Of a DNA stretch of 64,000 nucleotides, positions 20,291 through 33,360 are shown one piece after another; the stretch's first letter is position 1; every line of letters starts with the position of its first letter. The DNA is from Akanthomyces muscarius (Eukaryota; Ascomycota; Sordariomycetes; Hypocreales; Cordycipitaceae): contig NC_079243.1 in NCBI RefSeq assembly GCF_028009165.1, positions 3,534,001-3,598,000 on the forward strand. The letters run 5' to 3'. The position numbers and the translations under genes are program-made. Under the pieces are notes generated by a model. It did not search any database, was not told the origin of the DNA, and saw only the letters and a program-made list of their open reading frames with translations.

Positions 20291-23200
20291 TGCTTCTACT
20301 CAAGCGGGCGGGTTTTTATGTCACCCCTGTGAATCCCAGGTACAACGTATCCATAATATAAAAGTGAGACTGCCTATGGAACTAAATATGGCTGCCACGC
20401 GTGATGCCAGCGGAATACCAGCGGGAATGCCTAGCTGAAATAAGCTGTGCTGGACAGGACGATAGTCGTTGATAGAACATCTGCATATTAATCAATTTAG
20501 ATCTCCTGCCTCGACTGCCATGCGAGTAAAATGAGATTTCCCCTTAATAACCTTCCAATCATGATTTCCAATTACTGCTTGTTTCAATCCCATATTAATA
20601 CATATGCGCCGCCTTGCACCGCTTGCTGGTAATTAGAAACTCGCATGAGCAGGACTGGAGCGGATCAGGCTGTGACAGCTCATCGCCGTACGATATTCCC
20701 ACTCACCACGGCGCATGAATTGGCCTTGACCCAGAACAGAAGGCCAAGATTTCATCTACCAGATTTGGAAGGTTCAATGGCCGTTCAAACACCAATGGAC
20801 CGCCAGTCTGCAACGAATTGCATTGTTGCGATGCCCGCATGCTGTTGACAGCGCCGGAATCGACACAGACCTGGCCTGGTCTCAGCCACTTAATTAATGT
20901 ATTTCCCTACGATAGTCTGCCTCTAGGCAGTCTTGAACTTTGTTCAAACGGCACACGTGCGTGCCCATCGATCAGTCAAGCGGTGTGGTGGGCAGGGCAG
21001 GGGGATAGATGATGGGCGTACGAGAGCTTGCTGCCCAGCCGGACTTTGCCAGGGCGGCTGCCGCACACACCCCCAACAGGCGTGATGGCATCTGCTTCTG
21101 GAAATGCTACCTGCAAGGTTGAACCTAGTAAAGGTAACCATGATATATTAACTGGCCCAAATAGCAACATTGCTCGGCTCTCCCACTGCCCCTCTTCCAA
21201 TAAGTCTTCTTGCAGGAACTGGGCTGATCATGTATGGACGGATCGTGGGGGGGCGCACACTTTCGTCGCACACCGGTGCACAATGTCTTGCCCGCAATGG
21301 AGAAGGCAACCGCAAAGAGGAGAATCGCAAGATATATTGGATGCCTGTGCGATCTATGATTCCAATTTGTATCGACGAGACAAATTCCTGAAATCTGCAA
21401 GCGAGACTCGCGTGAGACAAGACATCTAGATTATCTGGAACTGGAGCAAGGCCCGGGAATTTTCGATTACTGTTCCGCTGGGTCCAATGGTTACATCAAC
21501 AAAAGAAGAAGCAAGCTGGCCGCGGCCTGAATGTCTAGACAGGAAGCGGCCTGCTGCCATGTGGTTGCTGCGGCCGGTGTCACCCCCTCTTCCCGCTGAT
21601 AGCCCCAGCCGTGTCCAGTAAGACTGCTGTGGAGGATGTCTGCCGAGCCACCAGCTCATGGTATCTTTGTTCCGGTTGGATACAGGGGCCAAATTATGTG
21701 CATGCCACAGGACAATGCAACACGTTGTGGACGCCCCCAGGCAGGGCCCTATGCGCCGTGCCTGTTGCCGACAGATTCAACTGCCATCATGTCATTTATG
21801 ACAAAAAGACAAACCTCTCGGAAACTTCCCTGGCAAGGTACAAGACCAATTATAACACACATGGTACACCCTGGGGCATGGCTGTTGCCGTCGCCTGGGG
21901 ATCAAAATGATGATACCAGGGCGGGAAACTTTCAGCCTCGGCCAGATGCGAGGCATCCAGGCCTGTCGCTTGCCGAAAGGCAGAAAGATTCCGGTCAGAC
22001 AGTGCTGCTCCGCGCCCGTACGGGAAAGACCAGCTGTCGGTGTGTCCAGCAAATCAGGGGGCGGTGGCAAGTACGGCAGCGGGCGGTTGGTGAGTGTGTC
22101 GAAACGCCTGGATGGGAAAGGGTGTCACTCTTGGCGTTGTATGTTTCCATGAAAGATCAGCGAGTGGGCAAAGTGTGGGTGGCATTTCGGGCAACAATCA
22201 ATGCTGGCGGGCGCGTCACAAGTGGCTAACCAAGCCAGGTAACTAATTGCAAGCAAGCCATTCTCCCTATTCTCACTTGCAGGGCTCACCGTTTTGTGCG
22301 CTTATTCAGCCTCCGGCCAAGTTGACAAAGCCAGGTGAGCGCGGGAAGATGACCAGATCCTCGTTACACAGGACAAGGCCGCAGACGGGGTTGAAGTCAT
22401 TGTCCTCGTCGAACTACGGCCCGCGACAAAAGCCGAGTACTGTGCCGCAGTGAGTTTGCCGGGCAGGGCAGACCGGCGATCCGCAGCGCTACAGTTGAAA
22501 CAGCGTGGCGTGCTTCTCGATCTTTGCAAGCCAAAGGGCATGCTGTCGCGATAACTGGCGAGTACTGGTACAGACGCTGTGGAGTATCGTCACAGTGCTG
22601 AGGAGCTCAAGGAGGTGCCCATCAGTCAATGAGAGGAGTGTGTCGAGACAGCGTCGTCTCTGGCAGGAGCCGTGGGTGCATTTCGCTCCACTCCACCAGC
22701 ATTCAACAAAGCAGTTGGCAGATTGGCAGGAGAGAGACAAGTTAAAAAAAGACTCCCGGTTTGCCTTCTGAAGGGCCCATCCACCCATCCACTGTCCCCT
22801 CAAACCCCCCCTCCCAACTTCAACCCAAGCCTTCCATCCATCTTCCGCCCCTGTCACTGGAGAGTCCTGAGTGGTAACGGGCGCAGACAACGAGGGAAAA
22901 AATAAAATGAAGGACTGCCACACGCCACACGCCCCCCCGTCAAGTGGGCTTCTTAGCGTGAGGTTATCCGTTCGAGCCCACAAGGCAATGCACGCGAGAG
23001 AAGCCGTCGACGGGCGGACCTGCGGCGGGTCTAACGCCTAGCTTACTGCACCAGGAGCCCGGCAGTACTGAGTAGAAAGGAATTTTGGCTGCTTTTCTCC
23101 AATCCAGCCCAGTCCATAGCTTGAGAACAACCCACCACGCTCTTGTCCCAAAGATTCCTGAAGCGTCTGGTGCTGTCGCCTTCTGGCCCGCCGCCTCGTG

Positions 23201-26200
23201 TCCTCGCTCCCCGCCCCTGGACGCCAGTCGGCGCCCCGATTGGCGCAAAGCTGGCCACGCTTGTGTTGCGACGCGATGAAACCGCCAGTAGCCCAGCCGA
23301 ACAAAGCCTTTAAGCCGGGGACCCGCGGCCGTCGTCGGTCATGGTGTGTACCAGTACCATGGCGTGCTCAACCGGTGTGTGAGTGAGTGTGTGGTGTGGT
23401 TGCTTATTCTTTGAGGGATGGCTGAAGACCAAGAGGGCAAACTACACAAACGACAGAAATGTTGAACGATACCAAGCAGGCACCGGACATCGTCACTGCT
23501 AAGCTGAACTCGATGCGCTCTCAGTCTTGCGAAACCCGCATTCCGTCTTCCATTGCAGCGCTGACAGCGGCGGCAAACTTCAGCCTCTGCGGAACCTCGC
23601 CGGCAGCGTCCCTTGCCTACGGTGCCTGCCTTCCGTCTCCAAAACGCCACGGCAGAAGCTCTCAAACGAGCTTTCTCTCCGGTGCCACGAGCCCCACTGC
23701 CTTCTGCCAAAAGACCTGCTGGACTGGCATGGTTACACCACTGGTGCTGCAGCCCGTCGCTTTTATTTCTCCTAGCTTCGTGCAGGGATCTTGCCTGGAT
23801 GCTGGGTAGTATTTCCATCTGGTCATTGTTCTGCGGCTGCCAGCGGCCATCGCCAGTCATGGGACGGGACTAATAAGCTTCCTTCGAACACGGGAAAGCC
23901 AGATGAGAGCCACGAGTGACAAGCATGGCCCAGAATTTCGGACATTGCGGCGGGTAACTTCTGAATTAGGTTCATGCTCCAAACTTGACCGAACAGTGAC
24001 TGTGGATGTCGATGTGGGTGTGTCTCCTCCACGCCATTGGATCTCGCATTCGACTGCCACGACGCCGCGTTATCTCATCTGACTCTGTATTATAGGCTAC
24101 GCAAAGGCCAGCAACTCTGCTACCCGTTCTGGAAGGCAGTCGAATAAACCAAATGGAAACAAAGGGCTTCCAGTCGGCCACGGGAACGACTACACACCTA
24201 GGGCAGTTCCTCCAGTTCATGACTCAAACGTATACTCCTCTCTCAGATTGCGGGCACCGTGTATTTTGGCAAGGCATGGTCCCCTTTTCCACCGCGTAGC
24301 GCTTTCAATCACAACATGAGAGTTTCCGGTTCCCAAGCCCGATGCACTGTGATGCCTCCATGGCAAGCCACGCTGCGTTCTGGAGAACAACTACTGGAGT
24401 AACCCGCACCCATGCGTGGTTGGCCCCCACCAACGGCCGAGCCTTCATCAATATCCTTGCTTCCAAAAGGAAAGGGCTGTCCCAACTTAGTTCTAGTGCC
24501 GTGCTGTAACGGAATTTTGCTGATAATGAACTGACAGGGCCACCTTGAATCAAACGCCCTCCTTCCCCATGCCGCTAGCTTTACACCCCCATGCGTGCCA
24601 CCCGTTGCATGCTCCATACCCTGCGTGACAGAATGGGCTTTCCTGCACGCTGCCGCATTTCAATTGGTCTGGCACCGAGCAACTTGAGCAAATGGCTGCC
24701 CTTGTGCATGCTGCTGCATGGATTCTGGCCACACACCGTACTCGTGTGTGCATACACTGGCCATGTGTCCAGAAGACATGGCATAAACAGGCCGCTAGAA
24801 CGGCTGCCTCAGCCGAGGTGAGCCTGGAAACATGGATTCCGGTCCATCTTTTCATGCCTTGACTCCTTGGCTGAGCCTTCCCAGGGCGAGCCTAGCTTTG
24901 ATGCGGAGGCACCATGTTGGCATAGTCTAATTATATCGCTACTATTGTTCCGTGGTGGTTCCATCCTTGATCTTAGCATTGCTTTTTGTGTGAACTCTCA
25001 GTTCATAGTCCTTGCCATTTACTCACCAGTACCCTTCTGCGAAATTACCATCGCCCAGCGGAAAGGGACACGGCGATCTTTCAAGCAAGGTGACGCTCCG
25101 GCTTCTTCAGTTTGCCCTTTCTCCCGCCTCGTCAGGGTACGTACGGCATCAACATCCCCAAATTGCGGCTCGTCATACGTCGCAGATACACTTGGCGGCT
25201 GTGGGCTTCCTACATCGGCCTGTCCTGGTATTTACTCTGGATCAGAGTAGCGAATTGCGGTTCCATCCGCTCAATTACCAACCCGCTTCACGAAGGAGAG
25301 TCCCGGGCACACAGGGCCAGCTAAGAGCGTACCAGTACGCAACAGACGCCCCAGAGAGTGGACTGGGCGTCACATAGCAAAAGTTCTGCTCTTTGCCTTT
25401 CCCGGCATCACACACGCCTCCTCTCGTAAGGGAAAGGCGCTGCTTCAGTGGAGTTTTGCGTCCCGGGGTGGGCTGGCTCTCCTACCCGTTGGCTGGCTGC
25501 CATCTACTAATAACTGAACGCCTCTAATCGAGTCGAGCAGCCTTAAAAGGCCTATGCATAAGTCTCGTACCAGTGGCAACACTCCTTCAAGCATTCGAGG
25601 CCATTCCCCCACAAGTTTACTCTCCACCGCTGTTCTCATCCTGGTTCTTTGCGAAAAGAGTATAAATTAAAACAAGCAAGGCAAGGCATCAGTACTGCCT
25701 AATTTGCCCGTTTGAGAGGCTCTCTGGTGCCCAAAAAGAGGCTGACCCGCCCTCTTGCTTTTCAGCGAAGCCCGCCTTTGAAGTGGTGGCTGCGGACGTT
25801 ACGCCTCTTAACCCCAGCAATACCAGTACTGCCATCTCCATCAGTGGAATAGAGGCTTGGGTGCTTTCAAACGAGTCAGATTTCTAGGCTTGATCTGTTT
25901 CATCACCTAACAACTCGTCTAAAGCTAGACAGGGCCGGCCTCGTTTTTTCGCGTGCGCCTTGTCGGGAGCATCACTGTGCAGAGGAAACAAATCCGACGC
26001 TGACCCATGGCCTGATTGCTTCTTTTATTCCAGGGGTAGATATATCGCCATCTACACTTTTTTTCAAATCCGCTTAAGAGGTGGCTCTCGTCTTGCTGCG
26101 CCTCCCGCGTTCCCTACTCGCCCCAGCTGCGCGAAACTTGTCCATTGCGTGGCGCGTGTCGAAACAACGATTCTCTTCCAAGAGACCTGGTGTTTTGAGG

Positions 26201-26504
26201 AGAGCGGCTGTGTTATCGAGAGACTTTTCGCCAGTAGCGCCTCCGCTGCCTCGGCAGCTGCAGCGAGAACAATTTGGTGCCGCAGCGAAAGTGCCGATTG
26301 CGCCTGGGGAAACGAAACGACAAAGCAGCCACAAAGGACGATGCTGCAGCTGATTCTTTGAAGAGTTCCGACCGTCAACCTCGAATCAGCTAATCTTCCA
26401 AACCAGCTTACTCAAAGGAAGCAACACTCGATTCTCTGCTGCCTTTCATTTGTCGGTTGGTCTATCTGTTTTCGTTCCCGTTTCTCGACTGCTGTTCAAT
26501 ACCA

Positions 26505-28610
26505 ATGTTTGCGACGCAACTTTGCGATCCCATTGCACACAAGTGGCCTCTGGAGAAATATACGCCAGCATATCCAGAGCAAACACGGCCTCGCATGGCA
26601 GACCCGTACGGCATAGGGTCCTCGACAAAACCGCCCTGGTCGGAGGAAGGGATGTACCTGCAACGAGGAGGAACGAATCATCCGCAACAGCTTTTCCCAA
26701 CAACGCAAGACTCCGCATCAGACAAAGGTCACTCTGATTCTCTAGCAGACAGCCACGAAGGCCAACCACCGGGCCATGCTTTCGGCGAATATCAAGGCTA
26801 TAGCCACGGCTACGACCCAGGATCGTCTCGATTCCGTACCAGGACTTCACCATCTGCGCCGAGCATCATGACCGAGCCCCCAAACTACAGGGGAATGCCA
26901 AGCTCAGAGCAGCTCTGGAGGAATCGACTGGACACAAGAGGAGATGTCGGTCCCATGGGACATTATGGTACTGGCAGCGCAGCCGGGCCTTCAGCGCCAG
27001 CTTCGTTGGGAATGTCACAAGGGGAGGGAGAAGAGTATTCTGATGATGGAGACGTGGGCGAAGGAGAGTCTGAGGGTATTCCGCAGACTGCTGCGGAGAG
27101 ACTAGCTTCGCGGAGGAAAATGAAGCGCTTCAGGTATTCAGCACCGACAAAGGATTGCTATTGTTCGTCAACTAACCGAGATCAGATTGTCACACCAACA
27201 GACACGGTTCCTGATGAGTGAATTCGCAAAGCAGCCGCATCCTGATGCTGCGCATCGGGATCGACTGTCCAAACAAATCCCGGGGTTAAGCCCGCGCCAA
27301 GTTCAAGTTTGGTTCCAAAACAGGTTCGTTGGAGTGGCTTGACCAAACAGCTCCTGCTTTCAGGCCGGCTAACAATGTTTATTAGACGCGCGAAAATAAA
27401 GAGACTGAACGCCGATGATCGCGAGAGAGTTGTCCAGATGAGGGCAGTGCCAGAAAACTTCGACAATGTCCAGGCATTGCACTCTCCGTATGGCGCGGTG
27501 CAAACCTACGACGGATCCCTGCCGCACCCTTCGAGCCACCAGCAGCCGCACATGTACGGAGCTCAGCATCCTCGCCCGCTCATGGTCGACGTACGGCGGC
27601 CCGATGGCGAAAGCCATCCTATGCAATCCACTGGCCTGACTCCTGTGTTTGGCGGCATTGGTTTTGGTCAGAATCACGTTCCTGGCATGCTGGATACTAG
27701 CTCGATGCTTTCGTCGCCCCCAAATTATGGCTCGAACGAGAGATATACATATGGAGCAAGACAACCCGGAGTTGGCATCCCCGAGGCCAAAGCTTCCTCC
27801 ACGAATAGCCCCGTCCACGAAAGCGACCATCGATCCGGCCCGAGACCGCTGCGACCGGCTGGGCTGGCTGATCCCCTCGCAAGAGGTCGATCGGCCACCA
27901 TGCAACCTGCAATGGGGTCTTCTGTTTACTGGCGAGGGGGCGGACTCGGTGATGTGGCGGAAGTGCAAGACCCTGCCTCCGAGCACGGAAGCGAGAGCCA
28001 GGCACCGTCTCTGCATACCTCGAATTCAGGCATGGGCCTCAACACCCTATTTTATGGCGGTGGGTACTAGCCAGTGTATGGTAGTGTGTGCAACAATGAT
28101 TAACGCCTGCATTACTATTCAGGTGACGCATCGACGCAGCCGTCAAGTGCCACAGGTGACATGGGTCCCCGTCAAGATCAATTTCCTCGCCACCGAGCGG
28201 CTTCGGCATCATTTCCGCTCGAGAGCCGCGGGCAATACAGCGGGATGGAGCCGCAGTCGATGCCATCTCCCATGCAAAGGGGCATGACACGCCCGGCGGC
28301 ATCGACCCATGCACGGCCGACTTATACGCCCGGCTACACGTCGCCTTTGCCTTTTGCAGGCAGCGGCAGCGGGAGCGCGCCCAATGCGAGGCTGGGCGAG
28401 CCACGGGACCACATGCCGCAGTTTGGTTACAACGCCGGCGACACCTCTACTACGACGGTTCATGGCTTTCCTCCGCAAACAGCGGGCGAAGGCGTGGACC
28501 AGCGGCCATTCTATCCACCAGCGACTCAGTCGACGCAATTTCCGCGGCCGGGTGAGGTTTTGCCGTATGGGGAGACGGCAGAGGGGCCTGACGCCGTCAA
28601 GCGGGAGTAG
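26505..28610 (+). CDS. Homeodomain transcription factor
   Basis: Four exons (26505..27133, 27186..27323, 27386..28059, 28123..28610) join in frame to 642 aa. The homeodomain spans about residues 204-264: exons 1 and 2 join at KRFR/LSHQQTRF, and exons 2 and 3 join inside the recognition helix at VWFQN/RRAK. The two junctions are split codons, and both introns have CTAAC branch sites. This is a sequence-specific nuclear regulator; fungal homeobox genes control conidiation, fruiting and hyphal growth. The flanks are low-complexity: an acidic stretch (EGEEYSDDGDVGEGESEG) just before the domain and a long Pro/Ser/Gln/Gly-rich C-terminal tail. The third intron (gtgggt..attcag) is inferred because exon 4 continues the same composition; without it the protein would end after ...FYGGGY. 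I cannot assign a specific orthologue. Confidence 0.88.
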
Positions 28611-30468
28611 TGCTTGCACGTACTGTGCTATACCCGGCTCCGACTTGTTCACAAACACTACCCTCTTTATCCTTTTCTTTGTATCTTATTTCCTTCTTCC
28701 TCACCTTTTCTTGTATATATGATTGGAGCCACAGGTCCAGGTTTAGAGCCCAGGGGAAGCAACAGGATTGCTCGGCGAGAAGCAAGTGTTTGGACTTTGG
28801 CAGTATATATATATGTAGCGTAAAACGAGTACAAAAAGTTGAACGCTGTTGTTTGAGAATTCGTGGCGTGAGTTTACAAGTTCCTAGTTTGCTGCAAAAC
28901 CTGGGAGCCGGAATCTGTCAGTTTTGGCTCTCGAGGCATTGCATGCAGAGGTGGTTGACGCGGTCGACGTTGGCTTCAGACGTTGATATGCCAAATAAAT
29001 TGTCCTCCGGCAGCCAAGCGGTTATTGCAACACAGACATGTGACGCAGCAACGACGGACAAGGCAGATAGGTTTACCAGATGTATAGTATCATCAAGAGA
29101 AAAGAGGGACCGGTCCGCACAAAGGCGTTACACAAAAGGGAGATGGAACATACCGTCACCTCGCGCCGCGTGACGCATGGATCTGGTGATATCCAGGCAC
29201 AATTCGATATGCTGCTCTTACGCTTCCACGCTACGATGTCGCAAAGTACGAGTATGGTATTGGGAGTGGCCAGTCTGTGGCCTCCATCGCCGTTGAATAG
29301 AATACATGTGCAGACAAGAGTATGTAACTTGCATCAGGTCATCATCGTGTCATGGCAGCCGCACGAGGGGCCCTCGTGATGATGGTTTTTGGCAAGGTTG
29401 TTCGGTCTCGACCGGGCCATCGCAATCGCCAGCAGCAAAGAAAAATTAAAGCCGAGCTGACAATGTGTAAATAGTATTGGCGGTCTTGGAATTGTTTAGT
29501 TTAGTTGAAGAAGAAGGAGAAAAAGGAAAAAGCGGTCCAGCAAATCGTCAAAGTGTGAAAAGGCTGGCCGTGGGCGGGGCGGTGCCGCTGTATCACGTGA
29601 TGCAATGGTTTCTTTTGCACACCAGGTGCTGTACAGTGCCCGCACAGTGCATACTAGACAAAGTTTGCCCGTGCGCAGCTTGCGGCGTGAACTCGGTGGA
29701 CTGTTTAGTGAACTATCCACCGTCTGACACCAACTGCAGGCCATTCCCCCACTGAAAGCCTGCACTGTGCTGCACCAACCGTATTGGGTGTGGTAATACA
29801 GAAAAGCTGTGGCACTCAGTCCACGCCCAGGCTTCTTGCCTTGTCTTTCAGGCTGCGCGTTTTTGCCCACCGTTCCCTCGCCCATCTCCGCCTCCGTCCG
29901 TCGCCCGACGCTGCCATAATACTGTCATCAAACCTCAACCCTTTGGCTGTCGCGAGCATCCCGCCCTTGTTACGACGCCGCGCCGCCTGCGAACCGGAGC
30001 AGAATTCTCTGAACCCAACCCATACAATCGTTTTATCTTATTCTTCCAGCGTTTCGCCTCCGCCGCTAACCCGCGTCAACGAGACGAACCGCTACGACAC
30101 CGCGCATTCGACGCCTTTTCTTGGCGGCTGCTCAGTACCGCGCACGACTTGCCGCCGAAATTCATCGACGTGTTGCCAAACGGTGCCCGCGTACGATATC
30201 TCAGCCGTGCTCTTTCAAGCCAGAGCATTTTTCTTTTTCCCACCCCCGTCTGTCCCCGAAAACGGCTCCGACCCTTTGACGGAAACCCTCAGCAGTGTAT
30301 GACGGTCGATAGCTGAAGGAAAAGGCTCTGCCTAGTCCAATCCGCTTTTGCCAGCCGGCAAATTTGGCGCGACACTGTTTTCCTTTGCCGAACCCATCCT
30401 CTTTCTCCTCGCTTTTGTTCGATTCCCTCTTTGGCCTCCGAGGTGAAACTTGAGCGAGAGACCGCGAG
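28611..30468. other. Intergenic space between the homeobox gene and MED19
   Basis: A 1.86 kb space with 3' sequence of the homeobox gene and 5' sequence of MED19. A CACGTG E-box lies near 29596. The frame at 29784..30302 is low-complexity and looks like MED19 leader. No RNA gene seen. Confidence 0.5.
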
Positions 30469-31704
30469 ATGTCGTTCCACCCGCAGACCCCACAAAGCCC
30501 TTCGCAAGCATCACCAGCCACGCACCCCGACTTCATGACCACGGCCAAATCCGCCTCCGCAGGCCCGACGACTCTCCCTACACCCGCACACAGCGTCACC
30601 GGCAGCATCTCCCACCAGTCCGACATTGCGATGGCCGACGAGTCCCCCCACAAGCGGAAGCGCCCGCTCGACGATATCGGTGAGCGTGACCAGAAAAAGG
30701 TTCAATACGATCACAGACTCGGCATCGAGGACCTGCATCTTGATGTCGGGCCCAAGTATATGCTGCTCCAAAGAAGTAAGGAACCCACCTGCTGCACATT
30801 CCCTTTTCCGTCCTTCGCTTTTGGGTGAGAAGCAAGGAGACGTCAGCTGCGTGGCAAACTTTTTACAGTGAAGAGTATTTGTGTTGACAATGCCGTTTTG
30901 CCACAGCTTACGAGGACCAACTCCCGCTACTGACTGGGGATTTGTACGAGGAGTTTGACCTGGCAGAACTAGCGGCAGAAGTGGCGAGAGAGAAGCCCAA
31001 CGGTGAAAAGAACGCACTCCGCAAGACGTACAAGGGTCACATCAAGCGCCTGGGCGTTGCGGGACAGTTTGACGTGCAGAAGAAGAAGGAGGATGCGCCC
31101 TCGGATTTCCTCGCCATGATGCAGGTACCTGATCTGGAGTGGAGTGTGCACCAGGTCAAGGGCCGTGAAATTGGCGACGGCCTGTCCGAGGTCACGACGG
31201 CTAGCCTAGCCCGCGCCATGACTCTCTCCAAGGGTCCCATTGCGCGGTCTGTCTGGGACACCTCTGTCCTCGGAGATATGGCTCCCAAGAACATTGGAGA
31301 CGCGAGCAAGCCCGCGACGGCCCCCGCCAAGCCAACTGCACCCAACACTCCCATGGCCACGACACCGTCCGCGGGCGCGGCGACGGACCGGCCCAGGGGA
31401 CCTCTGGCGCCCGGCACGGATCCCTTGCGGCCTCGCAGAAACATCAAGAAAAGGACGTATGGTGACAGCAGCTACGAGGGCTATGGCGAGGGATTCCCCG
31501 ACGACGATGGCGGTGCCGACACGGGGTACTCGACTGGAGAAGGTGAAGGCGGGCAGAAGCGTAGGAAAAAGGTGAGTCTTTTCCCAATATATCCGCAAGC
31601 AACGACGCCGGCATCTCTAACCAGCGCATCAGAGCTCGGGAGCCACGCCTCCATATCCGCCCGTGCGGCAGCACAGCTACGGGCCTGGCATGGTAGGGGC
31701 ATAG
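30469..31704 (+). CDS. MED19: Mediator complex subunit Med19 (Rox3)
   Basis: Three exons (30469..30775, 30907..31571, 31633..31704) give 347 aa. Med19/Rox3 is a head-module subunit of Mediator, the coactivator bridging gene-specific factors and RNA polymerase II. The first junction restores [16 protein letters not shown], and the adjacent [17 protein letters not shown] and [21 protein letters not shown] are the conserved fungal Rox3 core (about residues 90-160). A basic patch PHKRKRP lies at the N-terminal side and [12 protein letters not shown] plus GGQKRRKK at the C-terminal side, as in other family members. The last exon is only 24 codons ([18 protein letters not shown]...). It was added because reading past 31571 loses the frame's composition, while gtgagt and a CTAAC/CAG acceptor define a clean intron. 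Confidence 0.92.
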
Positions 31705-33093
31705 AGCCAGCTTGACTCGATCCATTGCCCTTTTTCATGTCGACTTTCGATACTCATCTTCAGCATCGGCATCCGCATTCCATCCGCATTCCATGACACA
31801 TTATTAAAGACAAAAAAAGCACGGGAGACGCGAGACAAGCTGCACGATTTTGTACACGGCTATTTCTCCTTTACTTGTTCCTTATTCACGACAACACGAT
31901 GGGGAGTTTACGGCCTCTTCTTTCCGTACTGGCTTTTTTTTTCTCACTAGACGCCAAAGTCGCTTGTCTCCATGGGTTTACACTGCCGGTTCCTTCTTTT
32001 CCCCCTATTTCTTGCAGAATTGTTTCGCCATCTTGGACCTCGTTCCTAGGTTCACTGCCCCAGGGCTCGATGAGAAGTCGATACTTGTTTTCTGTTGTCT
32101 TTATATCTTTTTTTTTCTATCCTTTGTTCATTAGCATGGCGTTTGGGGACAAAAATTTGTTTTTTGAGTTTTCTTTTATGCTTCCTTCTCGCTGCGCTCT
32201 TTTCTTTCCTTTTTCAGAAAAGACGCAGAAACAAGAGATAAAGGGAGGAGGCACTCCTCCCGAATTTCTACGAGAAAAATTGCATGGGATGTACCAGAGC
32301 TTCGTCTTTTTTTTTTGGCTTCTTTTTAATTGGTACTCAAGAAAGCTGGTTGTTTCATGTTTCACGCTGCTTTTTGGCCTTTTGTTTTTCGTACCTTCCT
32401 ATGCCATTTTCTTATATTTGGTCATCTTTTTGCTGCTGCTGCTGCTTCTTCCATCCTTAGTCTCCGTCGCCCGTTTGTACGCTTCATGCAAAGGCACCGG
32501 GAAGTAAGCTGTTTATTCGTAGAGGAGGGAGCAAGCAAGCAGGCGACGACAAGAGGAAGATGAAAATCACTTTTTTTTTTTTTTTCGCTTGATTGGTTAT
32601 ATATTTTCCTTACGAGTCTTTAGATACCAGCACCATGTTGTTCATCTTTTATTTTTGAGACAAACATACTAGAAAAAAGAAAAAGTTTCAAAAAATCGTT
32701 TTCCAAAAATCGTAGACTGCTGATGCGTAGTCATGTCATTTTACACCTCGGCTCTCACTACACAATAATGTGCTCTCACTACAAAGGCTCAATCCGCTAG
32801 TTACTCTACGCGATTCAGAGATTACTTGGCCATTGGCAAGCATAGCTCATCACCAGCTTCATCCACGGGCAATACAGGTTCTTCCTTGGATGCAGTCACG
32901 CAAGAAGTATAAAAAAAAATTCAAGCCAAAATGCTAGAGGGGAATTTTAAACTAAAACGCTCACAGTACCTATCATTACCACATTATACATAAAGCAACA
33001 GCTCCAAATCCCATCCTAGAATCTATACTTTCTTCTTGTCGATATATCCTTTCATTTGTCATGTTACAAGATTTTCCCTGGTTTCCCCCTTTC
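31705..33093. other. Convergent 3' intergenic space (MED19 / Zn cluster gene)
   Basis: 1.39 kb of T-rich sequence between two convergent stop codons, including a 15-base T run at 32571-32585 and several shorter ones. It probably holds both 3' UTRs. No gene is supported. Confidence 0.6.
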
Positions 33094-33325
33094 TCATTGG
33101 GGCGGTAGATCGCCAAAGTTGCCATTCTCAACAGAGGGGTACGCGCCACCGCTCATCTCGGCCCAGTTCCAGTCCAACGTCATGGGCAGCGCAAAGAGAT
33201 CCTGCGGAAGGATCGGCTGATGGAAAGGCGCATCCAAGGACATGGCCGATGGGTCGCCTGTGAAGCCACCCATGCCGTCAAAGGAGTCGAAGTCACCGTT
33301 CTGTGGAAGCTGCTGCTGCTGCTGT

Positions 33326-33360
<35 letters not shown>

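Larger units (their letters stand above)
18732..26504. other. 7.8 kb gene-free region upstream of the homeobox gene
   Basis: No reading frame here shows similarity, splice structure or composition that I would defend. The region includes a divergent direct duplication (19.0-19.4 kb), inverted repeats (19.6-19.8 kb), an A-rich block (about 20.1-20.3 kb), and a C-rich/pyrimidine-rich tract with runs of C (about 22.77-22.95 kb). Long upstream regions are usual for fungal developmental regulators, so part of it may be promoter or long leader of the homeobox gene. Confidence 0.6.

Noticed and set aside
21600..22230. Overlapping frames of up to 197 codons in the gene-free region
   Set aside because: Several overlapping frames of equal quality on both strands with no motif or conserved-looking block suggest chance.
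22926..22982. tRNA-like TTCGAGCCC with an inverted GTGGGCT/AGCCCAC
   Set aside because: The arms enclose about 25 bases and no D-arm, anticodon stem or acceptor stem can be built, so it is only a hairpin.
29784..30302. 172-codon frame before MED19
   Set aside because: Ser/Pro/Arg-rich low complexity, pyrimidine-rich DNA, no similarity; probably MED19 leader.
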